DNA of 64,000 nt from Sciurus carolinensis (GCF_902686445.1 NC_062218.1:12003015-12067014); one strand, 5' to 3'. Shown: positions 31,017 through 43,628, numbered from the stretch's first letter. The notes: generated from the letters alone by a model not told the origin. Program-made: numbers and translations.

Positions 31017-34000
31017 AAACTATAGAACTAAATAATATAATCAATGATATAAACTTAATGAATATTTACAGAGTTTTTCATCCATCATCGAGTGAATATA
31101 CCTTCTTCTCAGCAGTTCACGGATCCTTCTCCAAAAAGACCATATACTATACCACAAAGAAGCCATTAGTAAATACAAAATAATAGAGCTACTACCCTGT
31201 ATCCTATGAGACCATAATGGGATGCAATTAGAAATAAATGATAAAATAACAAACAAAAACTACTCCTACACCTGGAGACTAAATAATATGCTATTGAATG
31301 ATGTAATGATAACAGAAGACATCAGGGAAGAAATAAAAAAATTCTTAGAGGTAAATGAGAACAATGACACAACATATCAAAATCTCTGGGACACTCTGAA
31401 AGCAGTACTAAGAGGAAAGTTCATTGCATTGAGCTCATACATTAATAAATAAAAAGTCAACAACTAAATGACCTAACATTACATCTCAAAACCCTATAAA
31501 AAGAAGAACAGATCAACACCAACAATAGTAGAAGACAGGAAATAATTAAAATCAGAGCCGAAATCAATGAAATTGAAACAAGAGAAACAATTCAAAACAT
31601 TGACAAAACAAAGAGTTGGTTCTTTGAAAAAGTAAACAAAATTGATAAACCCCTAGCCACACTAATGAAGAGAAGGAGAGAGAAAACAGATTACTAGAAA
31701 CCGTGATGAAAAAGGAAAGATCACAACAGACACCTTTGAAATACATAACATAATTAGAAGTTACTTTGAAAATCTATACTCCAACAAAATAGAAAATATC
31801 AAAGACATTGACAAATTTTTAGAGACATATGATCTTCCCAAACTGAATCAGGAAGACATACACAATTTAAAAAGATCAATTTCAAGCACTGAAATAGAAG
31901 AAGCCATCAAAAGTCTACCAACCAAGAAAAGCCCAGGACCAGATGGATTCTCAGCCAAATTCTACAAGACCTTTAAAGAAGAACTGATACCAATACTCCT
32001 CAAAGTAATTCAGAAAATAGAAAAGGAAGGAACCCTTCCAAATTCATTCTATGAGGCTAGTATCACCCTGATACCAAAACCAGACAAAGACACATCAAGG
32101 AAAGAAAACTTTAGACCAATATCTTTGATGAATATAGACTCAAAGATCCTTAACAAAATACTGGCAAACCATATCCAAAAACATATTAAGAAGATAGGGC
32201 ACCATGATCAAGTGGGGTTTATCCCAGGGATGCAAGGTTGGTTCAACATCCGGAAATCAATAAACGTAATTCATCACATCGATAGGCTTAAAGTTAAGAA
32301 TCACATGATTATTTCAATAGATGCTGAGAACACGTTTGATAAAATACAGCACCCCTTAATGCTTAAAACACTAGAAAAAATAGGAACAGTAGGAACATAC
32401 CTCAACACTGTAAAGGCTCTCTATGCTAAGCCCATAGCCAACATCATTCTTAATGGAGAAGAACTGAAAGCATTTCCTCTAACAACTGGAACAAGACAGG
32501 GCTGACCTCTTTTACCACTTCTATTCAACATCATTCTTGAAACACTTGCCAGAGCAATTAGACCAAAGTAATTAAAGGAATAAGAATAAGAAAAGAAGAA
32601 CTAAATCTGTCACTATTTGCTGATGACATGATCCTATATTTAGAAGATCCAAAAAACTCCACTAGAAAACTTCTAGAATTAATAAATGAATTCAGTAAAG
32701 TAGCAGGATATAAAATCAATATGCATAAATCTAATGCATTTCTATTCATAAGTGATGAATCCTCTGAAAGAGAAATTAGGAAAACCACTCCATTCACAAT
32801 AGCCACAAAAAACAGAAAATACTTGTGAATTAATCTAACAAAAGAGGTGAAAGTCCTCTACAATGAAAACTACAGAACACTAAAGAAAGAAATTAATGAA
32901 AATCTTAGAAAATGGAAAGATCTCCCATGTTCTTTGATAGGCAGAATTAACATTGTCAAAATGGCCATTCTACCAAAGGCACTATACAGATTCAATGCAA
33001 TTCCAATTAAAATCCCAATGACATTCCTCATAGAAATAGAGAAAACAATCATTAACTTCATCTGGAAGAACAAGAGACCTCGAATAGCCAAAACGATCCT
33101 GAGCAGTGAAGCAGGAAGTATCACAATACCAGACCTTAAACTGTACTACAGAGCAACAGTAACAGAAATGACATGGTGTTGGCACCAAAACAGACAGGCA
33201 GACCAATGGTACAGAATAGAAGACACAGAGACAAACCCACATAAATACAGTCACCTCACACTAGACGAAGGAGCTAAAACATACAATGGAGAAAAGATAG
33301 CCCATTCAACAAATGGTGCTGGCAAAACTGAAATCCATATGCAGTAAAATGAAATTAGACCTCTATCTCTCATCCTGTACAAAACTCAACTCAAAATGGA
33401 TCAAGGACTTAGGAATTAGACCAGAGACCCTGCACCTAAAAGGAGACAAAGTAGGCCTGAATCTTCATCATGTTGGCTTAGGATCAGACTTCCTCAACAG
33501 GACTCCCAAAGCACAAGATATCAAAGCAAGAATCAATAAATAGGATGGACTCAAACTGAAAAGCTTTTTCTCAACAAAGTATACAATCAAGAATGTGAAG
33601 AGAGAGCCTACAGAGTGGGAGAAAATCTTTTCCACACACACTTCAGATAGAGCACTTATCTCCAAAATTTATAAAGAACTTACAAAACTTTACACCAAAA
33701 ATACAAAGAACCCAATCAATAAATGGGCCAAGGAACTAGACAGACACTTTACAGAAGAAGACATATAGGCAATTAATAAATATATGAAAAAGTGTTCAAC
33801 ATCTCTAGTAATGAGAGAAATGCAAATTAAAACAACTCTAAGATTTCATCTTACTCCAATTAGAATGGCTATTATCAAGAACACAAATGATGTTGGCGTG
33901 GATGTGGGGGAAAAGGCACACTTCTGCATTGCTGATGGAGTTGAAAATTGGTGCAGCCACTCTGGAAAGCAGTGTGAAGAATCCTCAGAAAACTTGGAAT

Positions 34001-34560
34001 GGACCCACCTTTTGACCTAGTTATCCCACTCCTCAGTTTATACCCAAAGGACTTAAAATCAGCATAGTGCAGTAACGCAGCCACATCAATGTTTATAGTA
34101 GCTCAGTTCACAATAGCTAGATTGTGGAAGCAACCTAGATGCCCTTCAACAGATGAATGGATAAAGAAACTGTGGTATATATACACAATGGAATATTATT
34201 CAGCCATAAAGAAGAATAATATTATGACTTTTTGCAAATAAATGGATGGAATTGGAGAATATCATGCTAAGTGAAATAAGCCAATCCTAAAAAAAACAAA
34301 GGCCAAATGTTTTCCATGATAAGTGGAGAATGATATATAATGTTGGGGGGAGAAGTGAGAGAAGAATGGGGAAGCTTTAGATTATGTAGAAGGAAATGAG
34401 AGGAAGGGGGGTATGAAAAATGGTGGAATGAGACAGACATCATTACCCTGTGTACATGTATGATTACACGAATGGTATGAATCTACATCATGCACAACCA
34501 CAGAAATGAAATGATGTACCCTATTTGTGTATAATGAATCAAAATGCAGTCTATAAAAAA
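31013..34560 (+). mobile_element. L1-A, 3' part (ORF2 remainder and 3' UTR)
   Basis: It resumes L1-A exactly where 25547 left off. Readable blocks include the reverse transcriptase start ([13 protein letters not shown], about 31930), FIPGMQGW (about 32217), FADD (about 32618) and the ORF2 C-terminus near 34270. There are many stops and shifts. The 3' UTR ends with 'gacagacatcattaccctg', 'catgcacaaccacag' and an A-rich tail. This 3' UTR type differs from that of L1-B and matches the fragment at 3026. Confidence 0.9.
31032..34290 (+). pseudogene. L1-A ORF2 remainder, heavily mutated
   Basis: This is the continuation of the ORF2 begun at 25046. Endonuclease end (SFSK, YTWRLNN) and reverse transcriptase segments are found in changing frames. 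The best-preserved pieces are 32125-32505 and 32847-33347. In-frame stops include TGA near 32504 and TGA near 32826. Its divergence from L1-B is far larger than that between L1-B and the copy at 13098, so L1-A is the older element. Non-functional. Confidence 0.88.
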
Positions 34561-34745
34561 CTAAAAGATAAATGAAAAAGAAAATGAAGTCTACTGAGAA
34601 AATTCTTCCTGCTGTTTCCTAGTTCCTAAGAATGTTTTTCTTAGTGTCTATGTGCTCTTGGCTCCTCTTTGACATAGTTCGGCACTTTCAACTTTAATAC
34701 AGTTCAGTCAGCAATGGGATACAAAGAAAGTATGATAAATATGAC

Positions 34746-34787
34746 ATTATTATTATCATCATTATTATTATTACTATTATTACTATT
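34746..34787. repeat. (ATT)n microsatellite
   Basis: ATT units with a few substitutions, next to the tail side of a SINE. Confidence 0.85.
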
Positions 34788-34975
34788 TGGAACTAGGGGT
34801 TGATTCTAGAGGCTCCTTACCACTGAGCTTCATCTCCAGTTCTTTTTTTTTTTTTTTTTTCCTGAGACAGGGTCTTACTAATTTCCCAGGTTTTCAATCT
34901 TCCTGCTTCAACCCCCTGGGTCACTGGGATTACAGGCATGTGCCACCATGTCCAACTGGTCTCTCCTCTTTAAAG
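34787..34975 (-). repeat. B1-ID dimer SINE, antisense
   Basis: Antisense ID ('ggaactaggggttgattcta', 'taccactgagcttcatctcc') is followed by a T run and antisense B1/Alu-like sequence ('cctgagacagggtcttacta', 'tcactgggattacaggcatg'). Confidence 0.85.
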
Positions 34976-35690
34976 ACCCAACGGTCAACTAATAAATATA
35001 ATAGAGTGCAACTCTTAAATAATGTGTGTATGTGCAAGATGCAGGACTCAAGAAAAAGTGACAAGAGAAGCACATTTGCAAATAGAGGTTAGTTATGGAC
35101 ATGTCTATGTAACCACAGGTTAAAATGCATGGACATGTTGGGGGTGCATCAGTAAAAATAGGTGGGAGTGGAGAGTGTACATAACTGAACCTATAGATCT
35201 GATTTTACTAACTCAACATCTTCCTGGAGTGACCTTAAATCATATGAGATCAACTAATTATGGCATGAATAAACATATAATTAAAGAAATCAAGCTCTCT
35301 AGTCTATAAGATCATGGAACATCCTTCTGCTATTTTAAGTTCATTATGGAGTGACATCCCATTTTGGAGTTCTTTTCCCTTGACCCACAAATGTGGGTTT
35401 TGGTTTCCAGTCATTTAAAGTTCTGCTTTTCAAGCAAAGCAGTTCCATTCTCTGTCTCTTCAGGAATCCCTACTTCCCTGGGCCACCATCTCAGCATCCC
35501 TACAATTCTTCAGTCCTGTTCTCACCCCTATTTCTGACTCCTAACTCCGTTACTACCTATGACCTTATTTGTCCACTTTCCTGCCTCACTAACAAGATTA
35601 TAAAATCATGGAAGACACAATATTTTGCCCCCATGCTTTGTACACTGACATCTCTCCAGAAGTACATTAGGAGGAGATGAAGGGAGAGGA
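34976..35690. other. No gene recognised
   Basis: Unique-looking sequence. The frame at 35393-35680 has no recognisable domain. Confidence 0.5.
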
Positions 35691-35739
35691 AGGGTCTTCA
35701 CCCTGTGCATCTCCAGTTCTTTTTTTTTTTTTCCAAGGC

Positions 35740-36365
35740 AAAACCAACTCAAACCGTGTCTCCTGCTATGAACCTACAACATGTATCGCTGCCTTGCTTT
35801 TCCTCTCCATTGCCCACCATAACAAGCAGCACGAAAGACTTGGCGACTTCAAAAGGGGTGGCAGGGAGCATGCAATCAATTCTGCAGTGGACCCCAGCTG
35901 GGTGTCCTCTAAGGCAATTCATTTTGGCCCTATCAACCTGGAGTTAGTGTCAGGTCCCACAAGCTGGGGACTCATATCCCCAAGACTGCCCCCCAGCACT
36001 GATCCCAGATGCCAGCTGCCAGCCCCAGGTTGTTTTTGCCTGTGCTGCTAATCAACCAGCTGTAAGTCAACATTCCCGTCACCAAGTTTGACAATTCGAG
36101 TGGCTCACAGACCTTGGAGGAATACTTCCTTGCATTTGCCAGTTTACTACATAAAGAGATAAAGAGATGCATAGGGTGAAGAGTAAGAGAAGGGGCACGA
36201 AGCTCCTGTGCCCTGTCTGGCTGAGCCACTCTCCAGGAACCTCCACATGTTCAGCCACCCACAAGCTCCCCGGGCTCAGTCCCTTCCCGTTTTTATGGAG
36301 ACTCCATTGCGCAGGCGCTAGGCTCACAGCCTGGTGGGGAAACCCAGAAGAACCTGCTAATTGAG
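35740..36365. repeat. Probable ERVL-type LTR-like repeat
   Basis: The right half ('aaagagatgcatagggtgaag', 'ggggcacgaagctcctgtgccc', 'ccacaagctcccc', 'tttttatggagactccattgcgcaggc' as landmarks about 36155-36320) matches the pattern of a widespread mammalian LTR-type repeat. Exact family not assigned. Orientation uncertain. Frames crossing it look like chance. Confidence 0.45.
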
Positions 36366-37099
36366 ATTCTTCTTGTCCTCCCTCAGCAGCATTCCTTCCT
36401 GCAGGGTATGGAGCCGGACTGCTCTGGAGGGAGGAGGGTCTTGTGATCTACTGTCAGACAAGGTAGGTCAGAATTTCTTTATGGCCAAGGAAGGCAGAGG
36501 AAGATTAGAGTTTCTTGGCCAGAGGAAGATGATATAAGCCAGTAACTATGGTCAACAAACAAAAAATATGTACCATAATATCACAAGGGGATGCCTGAAA
36601 AGATGCTCAATCTCCTTGGTCATTAGTGAAATGAAAATCAGAACTACAATGAAATGACACTTCGCACCCCTAGGATGGCTTAAAAAAAAGGCAACAAGAG
36701 TTGGCGAGGGTGGACAAGATAAAATCCTCCTTCATTGGTGCTGGGAATTTAAGATTGGTGTCTCCACTTTGGTAGGCAATGTGGCAGTTCCTCAAAACAC
36801 TAAACAGTCATCACATCCTCACCCAGCTAGTCTGCTCTTAAGTAAGACCCAAGAGAAAATAAAGTACATGTTTGCACAAAAAAACTTGGACACATGTTCA
36901 TAGCAGCATTATTCATAGCAGTGAAATGTGGAAATAATCTGAATTACTAAGTAATACTCCATTGTGAGGAAATACCATGTATAAACCCAACTTATAAATA
37001 GATAAAATATGGTCAATCCACAGAATGGAATGTTATTCAATAATAAAAAGGAAGAAAGTACTGATGCATGCCACACCATGGATGAACCATGAAAATATG

Positions 37100-38735
37100 G
37101 TTGACCCTTGAACAACACAGGTTTGAAAATATGCAAATATTTTTGTTTGGAGATTTTCAATAATTAGAAAAAACTCCTGGTGAACCATGCAGCCTGTAAC
37201 ACATACAACATACAAATTATGTGTAAGCGAACTGTTCATGTGACCAGTAAGGCTTCTGGTCTATAGCAGGCTCTCAGTAGTTAAGTTTGGGGAGAACTCA
37301 AAGCTAGATGAGTTGCTCTGTGGGCAGGAGGAGTGGAGGAGCAAAGGCTGGACCCCAGAAAGCCCAGAGCAGCTGACCACCTACAGCTGGACGAATAACC
37401 ACCATTATAGCTACACACAGGGGAGTCGAGGCCCAGCAGCAGCAACTCCTGCTCCCTACACACCCTAGAAGTGCACGGGGACAGCAAGCCCCACCACAGA
37501 CAGTGGGCAGGGAGCAAGGATGAAAGGCTTGGGGAACGGTAAGTTCAGTGTAAGAAACAGACATGGCTTCATGAACAGAGTGACACCCAGGAAGACACAT
37601 TCATCCACCAGATGTCACCAAGAGGAATAACCCCAGAAGTTCCTTTGCGAGGAAGGAGATGGCAAGACCATGGGGTTTCATGCTGTGGAGGGGCAAGAGG
37701 AAAAGGAGCAGGAAATGTCACAGGCTCTGGTGGAGTTCTGCTCAAGGCAGCAAGCTTGTAGCCAAATGAGAGCATTGCAAATGCGTCCCAGGGCATGGGG
37801 GTCCTCCACACAATGACCAGTGGAACTACCAGAAGAACAAGAGAGACAGAAAGGAAGGATGGAGAGCACCCGGAGCCAGACCTGAAGACAGTGCCCTTCG
37901 AGCTGCAAAGTCTGCCTCTTGCTACCTGCTGAGATCCCATGGGCGTGGATGACAGCATTTCAACCCTCCTGTGCAGGGACAAGTGATCCAGGGTCAGACA
38001 CCCGGGATGCAGGAGGACAAGGCAGACCAGTGAGACAGAATGTGCACAGAGGGTAGAGAGCGCGATTCCACGGGGCCCTGCTTGCCAGAGACAGCTCAGA
38101 GAAAATGGCAACAAAGAGCATCAGGAAACCCCAGAAGAGACCGAGATCAGCAGCCCCTCAGAGTTGGTACCACTGCAACTTCAAGTACTGATGCAGATGC
38201 CCAGAACACCCTAAGCCACACGATGCCAAGGAGACAAAAGCAGCCAGTCCACCAGCTGAGAATTTGTCTCAGCACCCAAAGCTGAGCAAGGCGGCGCGGA
38301 GCAAGTCCTCACCCAGGCATTCGGCAGGGGGATACGGGAACAATTTCCAGCAATAAGAAATGAACCAAAGATGGGAACTGGGACGGCACACTTGCTTTTG
38401 GTCCATTGGTCAGATAAACTAGAACTAGTGATCCTCTCTGTGCAGCAGGGGTTTCCATTATTTCTACCAAAAGATAAAGGTATGTTTTATAAAAAGCCTG
38501 GGTTTTTTTCCAGTACATTTTTAAAGATTTTTAAATTGTTTCCTACCTGGTCAAGCTGAGATTTTTAAGAATTGAATTTTTAATTTATCATAAAAGTTTC
38601 CAATTTGATTTTTTAAAAAGACAACAAATTATAAGCACCTGTTCATAAAGATCTTAAATGATTTTAGCTTATATGCAGATTTTCAACTGTGAGGGGTTCA
38701 GCACCCCAAACCCCACATTGTCCAAGGATAAATTG
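37100..38735 (+). mobile_element. MER2 (Tigger-type) DNA transposon split by an unidentified insert
   Basis: The left end 'ggttgacccttgaacaacac' and right end 'cattgtccaaggataaattgta' are decayed inverted repeats of the MER2 type. The left piece runs to about 37305 ('agtaaggcttctggtctata', 'cagtagttaagtttgggga'). The right piece starts about 38666 ('ttatatgcagattttcaactg', 'gttcagcacccc'). TA dinucleotides abut both ends, as expected for Tigger insertions. Without the insert the element is close to the short non-autonomous length. Confidence 0.75.
37306..38665. other. Unidentified ~1.36-kb insert within MER2
   Basis: The sequence between the two MER2 pieces matches nothing I recognise. AGCT abuts both sides (37302-37305 and 38666-38669), a possible 4-bp target duplication. 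The first 1.1 kb is GC-richer and mRNA-like, with open stretches on both strands (37569-38114 on -, 38040-38285 on +) but no recognised domain. The last 0.2 kb is AT-rich. There is no poly(A) tail at either end, so a normal L1-made retrocopy is not clearly supported. It could be an LTR-element remnant, a truncated retrocopy or a DNA-repair insertion. Confidence 0.5.
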
Positions 38736-38933
38736 TATGCCGCTGAGTGAAAGAAGCTAGCCACAAAGGACCACATATTATATAGCTCAATTTATGTGGA
38801 ATGTCTAGAATATACAAAGCCATAGAGACAAACTAGATTAACAATTGCCTAGTGTTGGGGCAAGGGCCTGGGGTATAGAGGAGAACTCCTAAGGATAAGG
38901 GGTTTCTTTGGGGATGTTAAAAATATTCTACAG

Positions 38934-39036
38934 GGGCTGGGGTCGTAGCTCAGTGGTAGAGCGGTTGCCAAGCACGTGCAAGGCACTGGGTTCAATCCTC
39001 AGCACCACATAAAAAAATAAATAAATAAAGGTATAA
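38934..39036 (+). repeat. ID SINE
   Basis: A well-preserved head ('ggggctggggtcgtagctca', 'gtggtagagcggttgcc', 'actgggttcaatcctcagc') and 'aaataaataaataaa' tail. Confidence 0.93.
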
Positions 39037-39199
39037 AAAATATGATTTGAAATCTTTCTTTTAAAAATTCCATAATTAGATCACGGTGATGGCTACAAAA
39101 CTCCATGAATATACTCAATATTGCTGAACTAAACATTCACACAAGTGAATTTTATAGTATGTGAAATGTAAACACCAATAAAGTTGTTAAAAAAAGAGA

Positions 39200-40745
39200 G
39201 AGAAGGAAATGTTTCTTGTCACTTAAAGCCAAATTAGACACAATGTAAATACTAATGTGATGAACTTCAGTCCCCATAGAAATAAGCTTCAGGAGAGTGG
39301 TGTTATCTAAAGGCAATGGGTTTCTTTGTTTGGCATGCTTGGTCATTCAAAATCTGGATTCCAATAGAAGGCGGTCACCCACCTGAGAAAACCACCCATA
39401 ATGACACCTGTGGATTTTGTAAGAAAGAATAAGTCTGCACCATGGCATGTAAAATAACCATAGTTTACATACAGTTGACTTAGCATAATTATGCACCTCC
39501 AACAATGATGGTGTAGAGTAGGAGGAAATGATCCCCGAGTTAGTCACTCTGTCTTCTCCACTGGGACCAATGTGAGGGTAAGATGATGTTTTCTGTTCTG
39601 GTCCAGCGGGATTTTTCATTGCTCTGATTCAGTCTGGTCCTACTCCATGTTCATGCATCCCACAGCCTCTGACCTCCATCTGATGAGTCCTCAGCTGTCC
39701 CTTTCTCATTGAGGAGTTACTAATTATTTGCAGAAACTTCTCATCCTCTGCTCAAACTTTGTTTATTCTCTAGGACATGATTAACAGCATGTATAAAATA
39801 TTACGGACCCAAAAGGATCTACCACTGTTTCTCACTGCCCCTACAATAGCTTCTGTTTCTCTGTGAGGATATTTTCTATTGTCCTACAATGTCCTCAGCA
39901 ACAGAGTTCCTTCTGTCCTCCTAGGTCCTGCACTCTGCCCAAGCTAAACCAGTAACCTTCCTCTACTTGGGGTAGGAAGTATGATTTAGCTCAGCCTACC
40001 TCCAAATTGGTGATTGGTATCTCCTTTAGATGTCCTGGAAAGAACATCTAAACCACCCTGGGTGGTCCCGGATAGAGGAACAACTGGGTGCTGTACGAGC
40101 CTCCTTCTCCTTCCTCTCACCCTCTGTTTCCCCTCAAAGTCACTTTAGGTTCTTGGTTCTCCAAAGCCACCAGGAATGGTCCAGACTTCCCAGGTGATGA
40201 GGTCCTAGGTAAGAAACTCACAACTTGAGAGCTCAGATTTCTTCTCTTTTGTCCCAAGTGTTTGAGATAGGAGCAGAGAGTTAGGTGGTCTTCCTAGTCA
40301 GAGGAAGGGGAAGGAGACCATGAGTCTGAGGACCTAACAGAGTATCGCCTAGCACCCCCAAAATATAGGCAGAGAGAAGACTTGGGGTTAAGACAACAGA
40401 TTCTGCTTTGTAACTGTGTAAGTGCTGATGGCAAAAAATTTTAACTGAGCCGAGTGGTTCCACTACAAATTCATATTTTCCATCTCACAGCTGGGCTCTG
40501 AATGCTCCTTGACTATCATTTTCCTAATCACGACATGATTTCCTTTCCAGTCCTCTCCGCAGCTGCTGCAAACCTCCATGGCTTCTCTCAGCTCTCCACC
40601 TCTCCCCTCTCAGGATGTCACCTTCAGGTGACACAACGGGCTGTGGCCTCCATCACCGCCCCTTCCTTCAGCTCAAAACCCCTTCCTTCTGCTCTGACAT
40701 GGGTCACCTGAGGGAAAGGTCCCGAATACCTCCAAGGATCAGCCC
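39200..40745. other. No gene recognised
   Basis: Unique-looking sequence. No motif-bearing frame. Confidence 0.5.
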
Positions 40746-40749
40746 TTCA

Positions 40750-40890
40750 TCCCTGGGAGGACAAATAGATTCAGATCCTGGCACCATCCCCACCAGCTAG
40801 GTAGCCACAAGCACACAATAAGCCTCAGTTTCATTATCAATAAGATGGACTAATAAGAGTATCTAACTTACAAGTGTTTCATTAATTTAT
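40750..40890 (+). repeat. MIR SINE relic
   Basis: It shows 'attcagatcctggcacc', 'agcctcagtttcattatcaataagatgg' (about 40822-40850) and 'ataagagtatctaac' in MIR order. Confidence 0.6.
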
Positions 40891-42689
40891 TGAGGTAAAG
40901 AAATTAAGACAGTGGTTGGCTGTGTTCTTCTACTGGGCTCCTGATAGGGTGCAAGTTCGCGCTGGCGGGAAGGTGAAATCCCGGAAGAGAAGCAGGGACG
41001 GCACCATAGGCGCCATACTGTCAGAACTATCAGCCAGGAGGGGGGGGGGGGCGCTGCTGCTTATCGTAAAGGTCAGAACGTTCTCAGAATGAGAACTTCT
41101 TCTTGGTCCCTGACACCTGGCACAATATAAACCCTACAGAAGCTCACTATAGTTTTGGTTGAGAATATATACTCCATTATATATATTAATTAATGTGTTA
41201 TCATTACCAATGTACATTAATATCACTAATAGGTAATTATTATTTGTGAATCTCCAAAAGGAAATGCTTCATAGCTGCAACCAAAATTCTCTTATCCATG
41301 AGTACCTACTAATATTTGCCCAGAACAGAGTCGTGCTGCCCGCCTGCCCTGAGATCCCTGTCCTCCTCCTCATCGGCAATGGACCACCAAACTGCTTCCA
41401 GGGGGTCTGTCGTGCAGCCTCCTGCTCCTGCCTCATTCCTCTCATTGCTACTGTCATCTGCGTCCCACCCTCATGATCGAAGGAAGGACACTCTCTTGGA
41501 TGACCTCCTGAAGTCCAAATCCATGGGTGACCACAGGCTTAGCCACATGCATTATTACCTTCTTAAACTCCCTTCTATTGACCCAGGGGACATTTTTCTC
41601 TCGTCTTTCTTTGCCACACCGTCTCCTTCACCAGCACCATCATCCCCACCAACCCTAAGGTGACAGCTGTCCTGTGCCAAGTCGCCATCCCCCATCCCTC
41701 TTCTCTTCCTCTCTGCGCCTGTTGACCTACTAGACCGGTATTCCCAGGTCAGTTCCACTTTACACCTGTTGTCCTCTTGCACTCCCCAAAGTGTCTCGTG
41801 TTGGTAACAAATGACAGCCACTTCAGCTAGTAAGTATTTTCTCCACCTCTGCAACTAAGATGATATGGCAGTAGCTCAGGGGGTGTGGACAGCCCACAGC
41901 CTCTCCCTACTCCCATCACAAATGCAGGTGATGGATGTTGTCTTCGTCTCATATAAACAGCTATAAAAATGCAGTCCCTTTGTCCTACTTCCAATCAGAT
42001 TGCTACCCCAACCCCCTCCTTTAAAGATACACTGAAACTCACTACCGGGGACTCTCAGTCTGTCTATCCATCCATCTCTTATCTCTGCTGTAAGCCTCAG
42101 ACTAACCTTTTCAACTCACTGATGGACAGTGCCTGTCAGTATGCCCAGACACCTGAAAGCCACAAGTTCAAAACCAAAGTCCATGTCATTTCTCTTTATT
42201 CTCCCCTGTATCCCCTATCACTTATATCAGCTGCTCAGTGGAATCCACCCTACACAGACAGCCACAAAAGAGATAGCAGAGGAATAATTTGCATTGTAGG
42301 TTCCCATCCACCCCAGTGAATGGCACCAAAGAGGCTGCTTAATCAACAGAGAGCCAATCCATAGGTCTGTGATCTTTACCTGGTGACAGGGTCTTCTTTC
42401 AGGAAGATGGAATTGGGAAACTGAGAGATCGACATATCTACCTATGGGAAGACACATCAAAAAGAGTGGCTAAATCAAGAAAATAAGATTGTTCAATGTA
42501 AGGATGCAAGGACATGCAGAGGGACAGATAGCAATGGAGCCAGAATGGGGGAACGTTAGGAGTGCCGAGGAGGTGGTAGGATGTGGGCCTCTGTGGGCAG
42601 CACCATCCATTTTGCTGTATGTTTGAAATTTTTCACAATAAAATGTGGGGTGGGGAAGGAAGCATCCAAGTCACCACTCATTTATCGTT
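40891..42689. other. Mostly unique sequence, no gene recognised; G12 run and possible old LINE piece
   Basis: A run of twelve G is at 41040-41051. The part around 42045-42200 loosely resembles old L2-like sequence. 'tttcacaataaaat' near 42634 resembles an L1 3' end. Overlapping frames on both strands near 41250-41860 have no recognised domain. Confidence 0.4.
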
Positions 42690-42850
42690 AATGTAGTAAA
42701 CATTTCTTAACTGGCTACCATGCTATGCTCTGGGGATTCCGTGGTGAATGGGGAACACAGTGCCTGCCCTCATGTAGTTTACAGTCTAGTTGGGGAGAGA
42801 AATCAACACATTAATCCTGCAAATAAATAGATAATTATGAGGAGAGATAG
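42690..42850 (+). repeat. Possible L2-type relic
   Basis: The order 'taccatgctatgctctgggg', 'gtgcctgccctcatgtagtttaca', 'tctagttggggagagaaat' (about 42717-42810) is that of a common old LINE-type repeat. Confidence 0.45.
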
Positions 42851-43175
42851 ACGCTGGGAAGATAAAAGTGTGGCTCTTCAGAAGAAGTGAGACAAGACCC
42901 CACGTGCCAAAAGCCTGGGGGACAAAGGGAAGTCACCAGGGTGGTCACGTGGGTTCTGTGAGGGAGGGCTGGGGGCAAATGACAAGTGAGAGCCGCTTAC
43001 AGCCAGAGCTTGAAGGGACAGAAAGGATGCATAAGCCAAGAGCACTGGTTAGGACTGGAGAGGTGGGGTAGGGAGCAGATGTGCTGAAGGAAAAGGAAGT
43101 CACGGCTAGACCTCGCCTGGGGACATGAGCAGCCAGCCTGGAGCAGCCAGGCCCCGGCTCATTCAGGAAGATCCT

Positions 43176-43262
43176 GAGACCAGGATCGTGCGCTCAGTGG
43201 TTCTCCTGCCCCAGCTTTCCAAGTAACTGGGACTGCAAGCGTGCACCACCATGTCCAGCTTG
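43176..43262 (-). repeat. B1/Alu-like SINE fragment, antisense
   Basis: The + strand shows 'ctcctgccccagctttcc', 'aagtaactgggactgcaag' and 'gtgcaccaccatgtccagct', a typical antisense B1/Alu left part. Confidence 0.75.
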
Positions 43263-43628
43263 ATGTCTGCCCTTTGATGGAAACAAAAGTCTTTGCCAAC
43301 AACCTCCCTGTTGCTAAATCCCCATGGATTCGTTTCAGCAGTTTTTCTATTTGACCTCTCTGCAATTTTTAGAATCTGTTGAATATACTCATCATCCCAA
43401 AATAGTTTCTTCAACTTCCAAACCTCCACATGCCTCTAATTTTCCTTCTACCTCTCCGGCCTTCTCTTTCTCAATTCCTATGTTGGTTTCTCTTCCTTCG
43501 TCCTTCAGGACATGTCCCTTCAGTTTCTACATTTACTTCTTGGTGTGGTCTCATATATTGCTGCAGCTTCAATTCTGTCTCCTCTCCTAGGAGCTCTGAG
43601 CAGTATATCCAATACAATTTTTGTGATT

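Larger units (their letters stand above)
36545..39195 (+). mobile_element. Old L1 3' relic, interrupted by MER2 and an ID SINE
   Basis: L1 ORF2-end blocks occur at 36600-37099 ('tagtgaaatgaaaatcagaac', 'gttggcgaggg', 'ttcatagcagcattattcatagc', 'gaatggaatgttattcaa'). They continue at 38740-38933 ('tgagtgaaagaagctagcca', 'catattatatagctcaattta') and after the ID SINE to about 39195. The MER2 transposon lies between the first two pieces. Confidence 0.75.

Noticed and set aside
31013..34560. Separate L1 insertion unrelated to the one at 23925
   Set aside because: It starts with the same 19 bases at which the 5' copy stops and continues ORF2 from that point, so it is the second half of one element.
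37569..38114. 181-codon minus frame as a gene
   Set aside because: No recognised motif, no promoter or splice context, and it lies in an insert within a transposon. Kept only as an unidentified insert.
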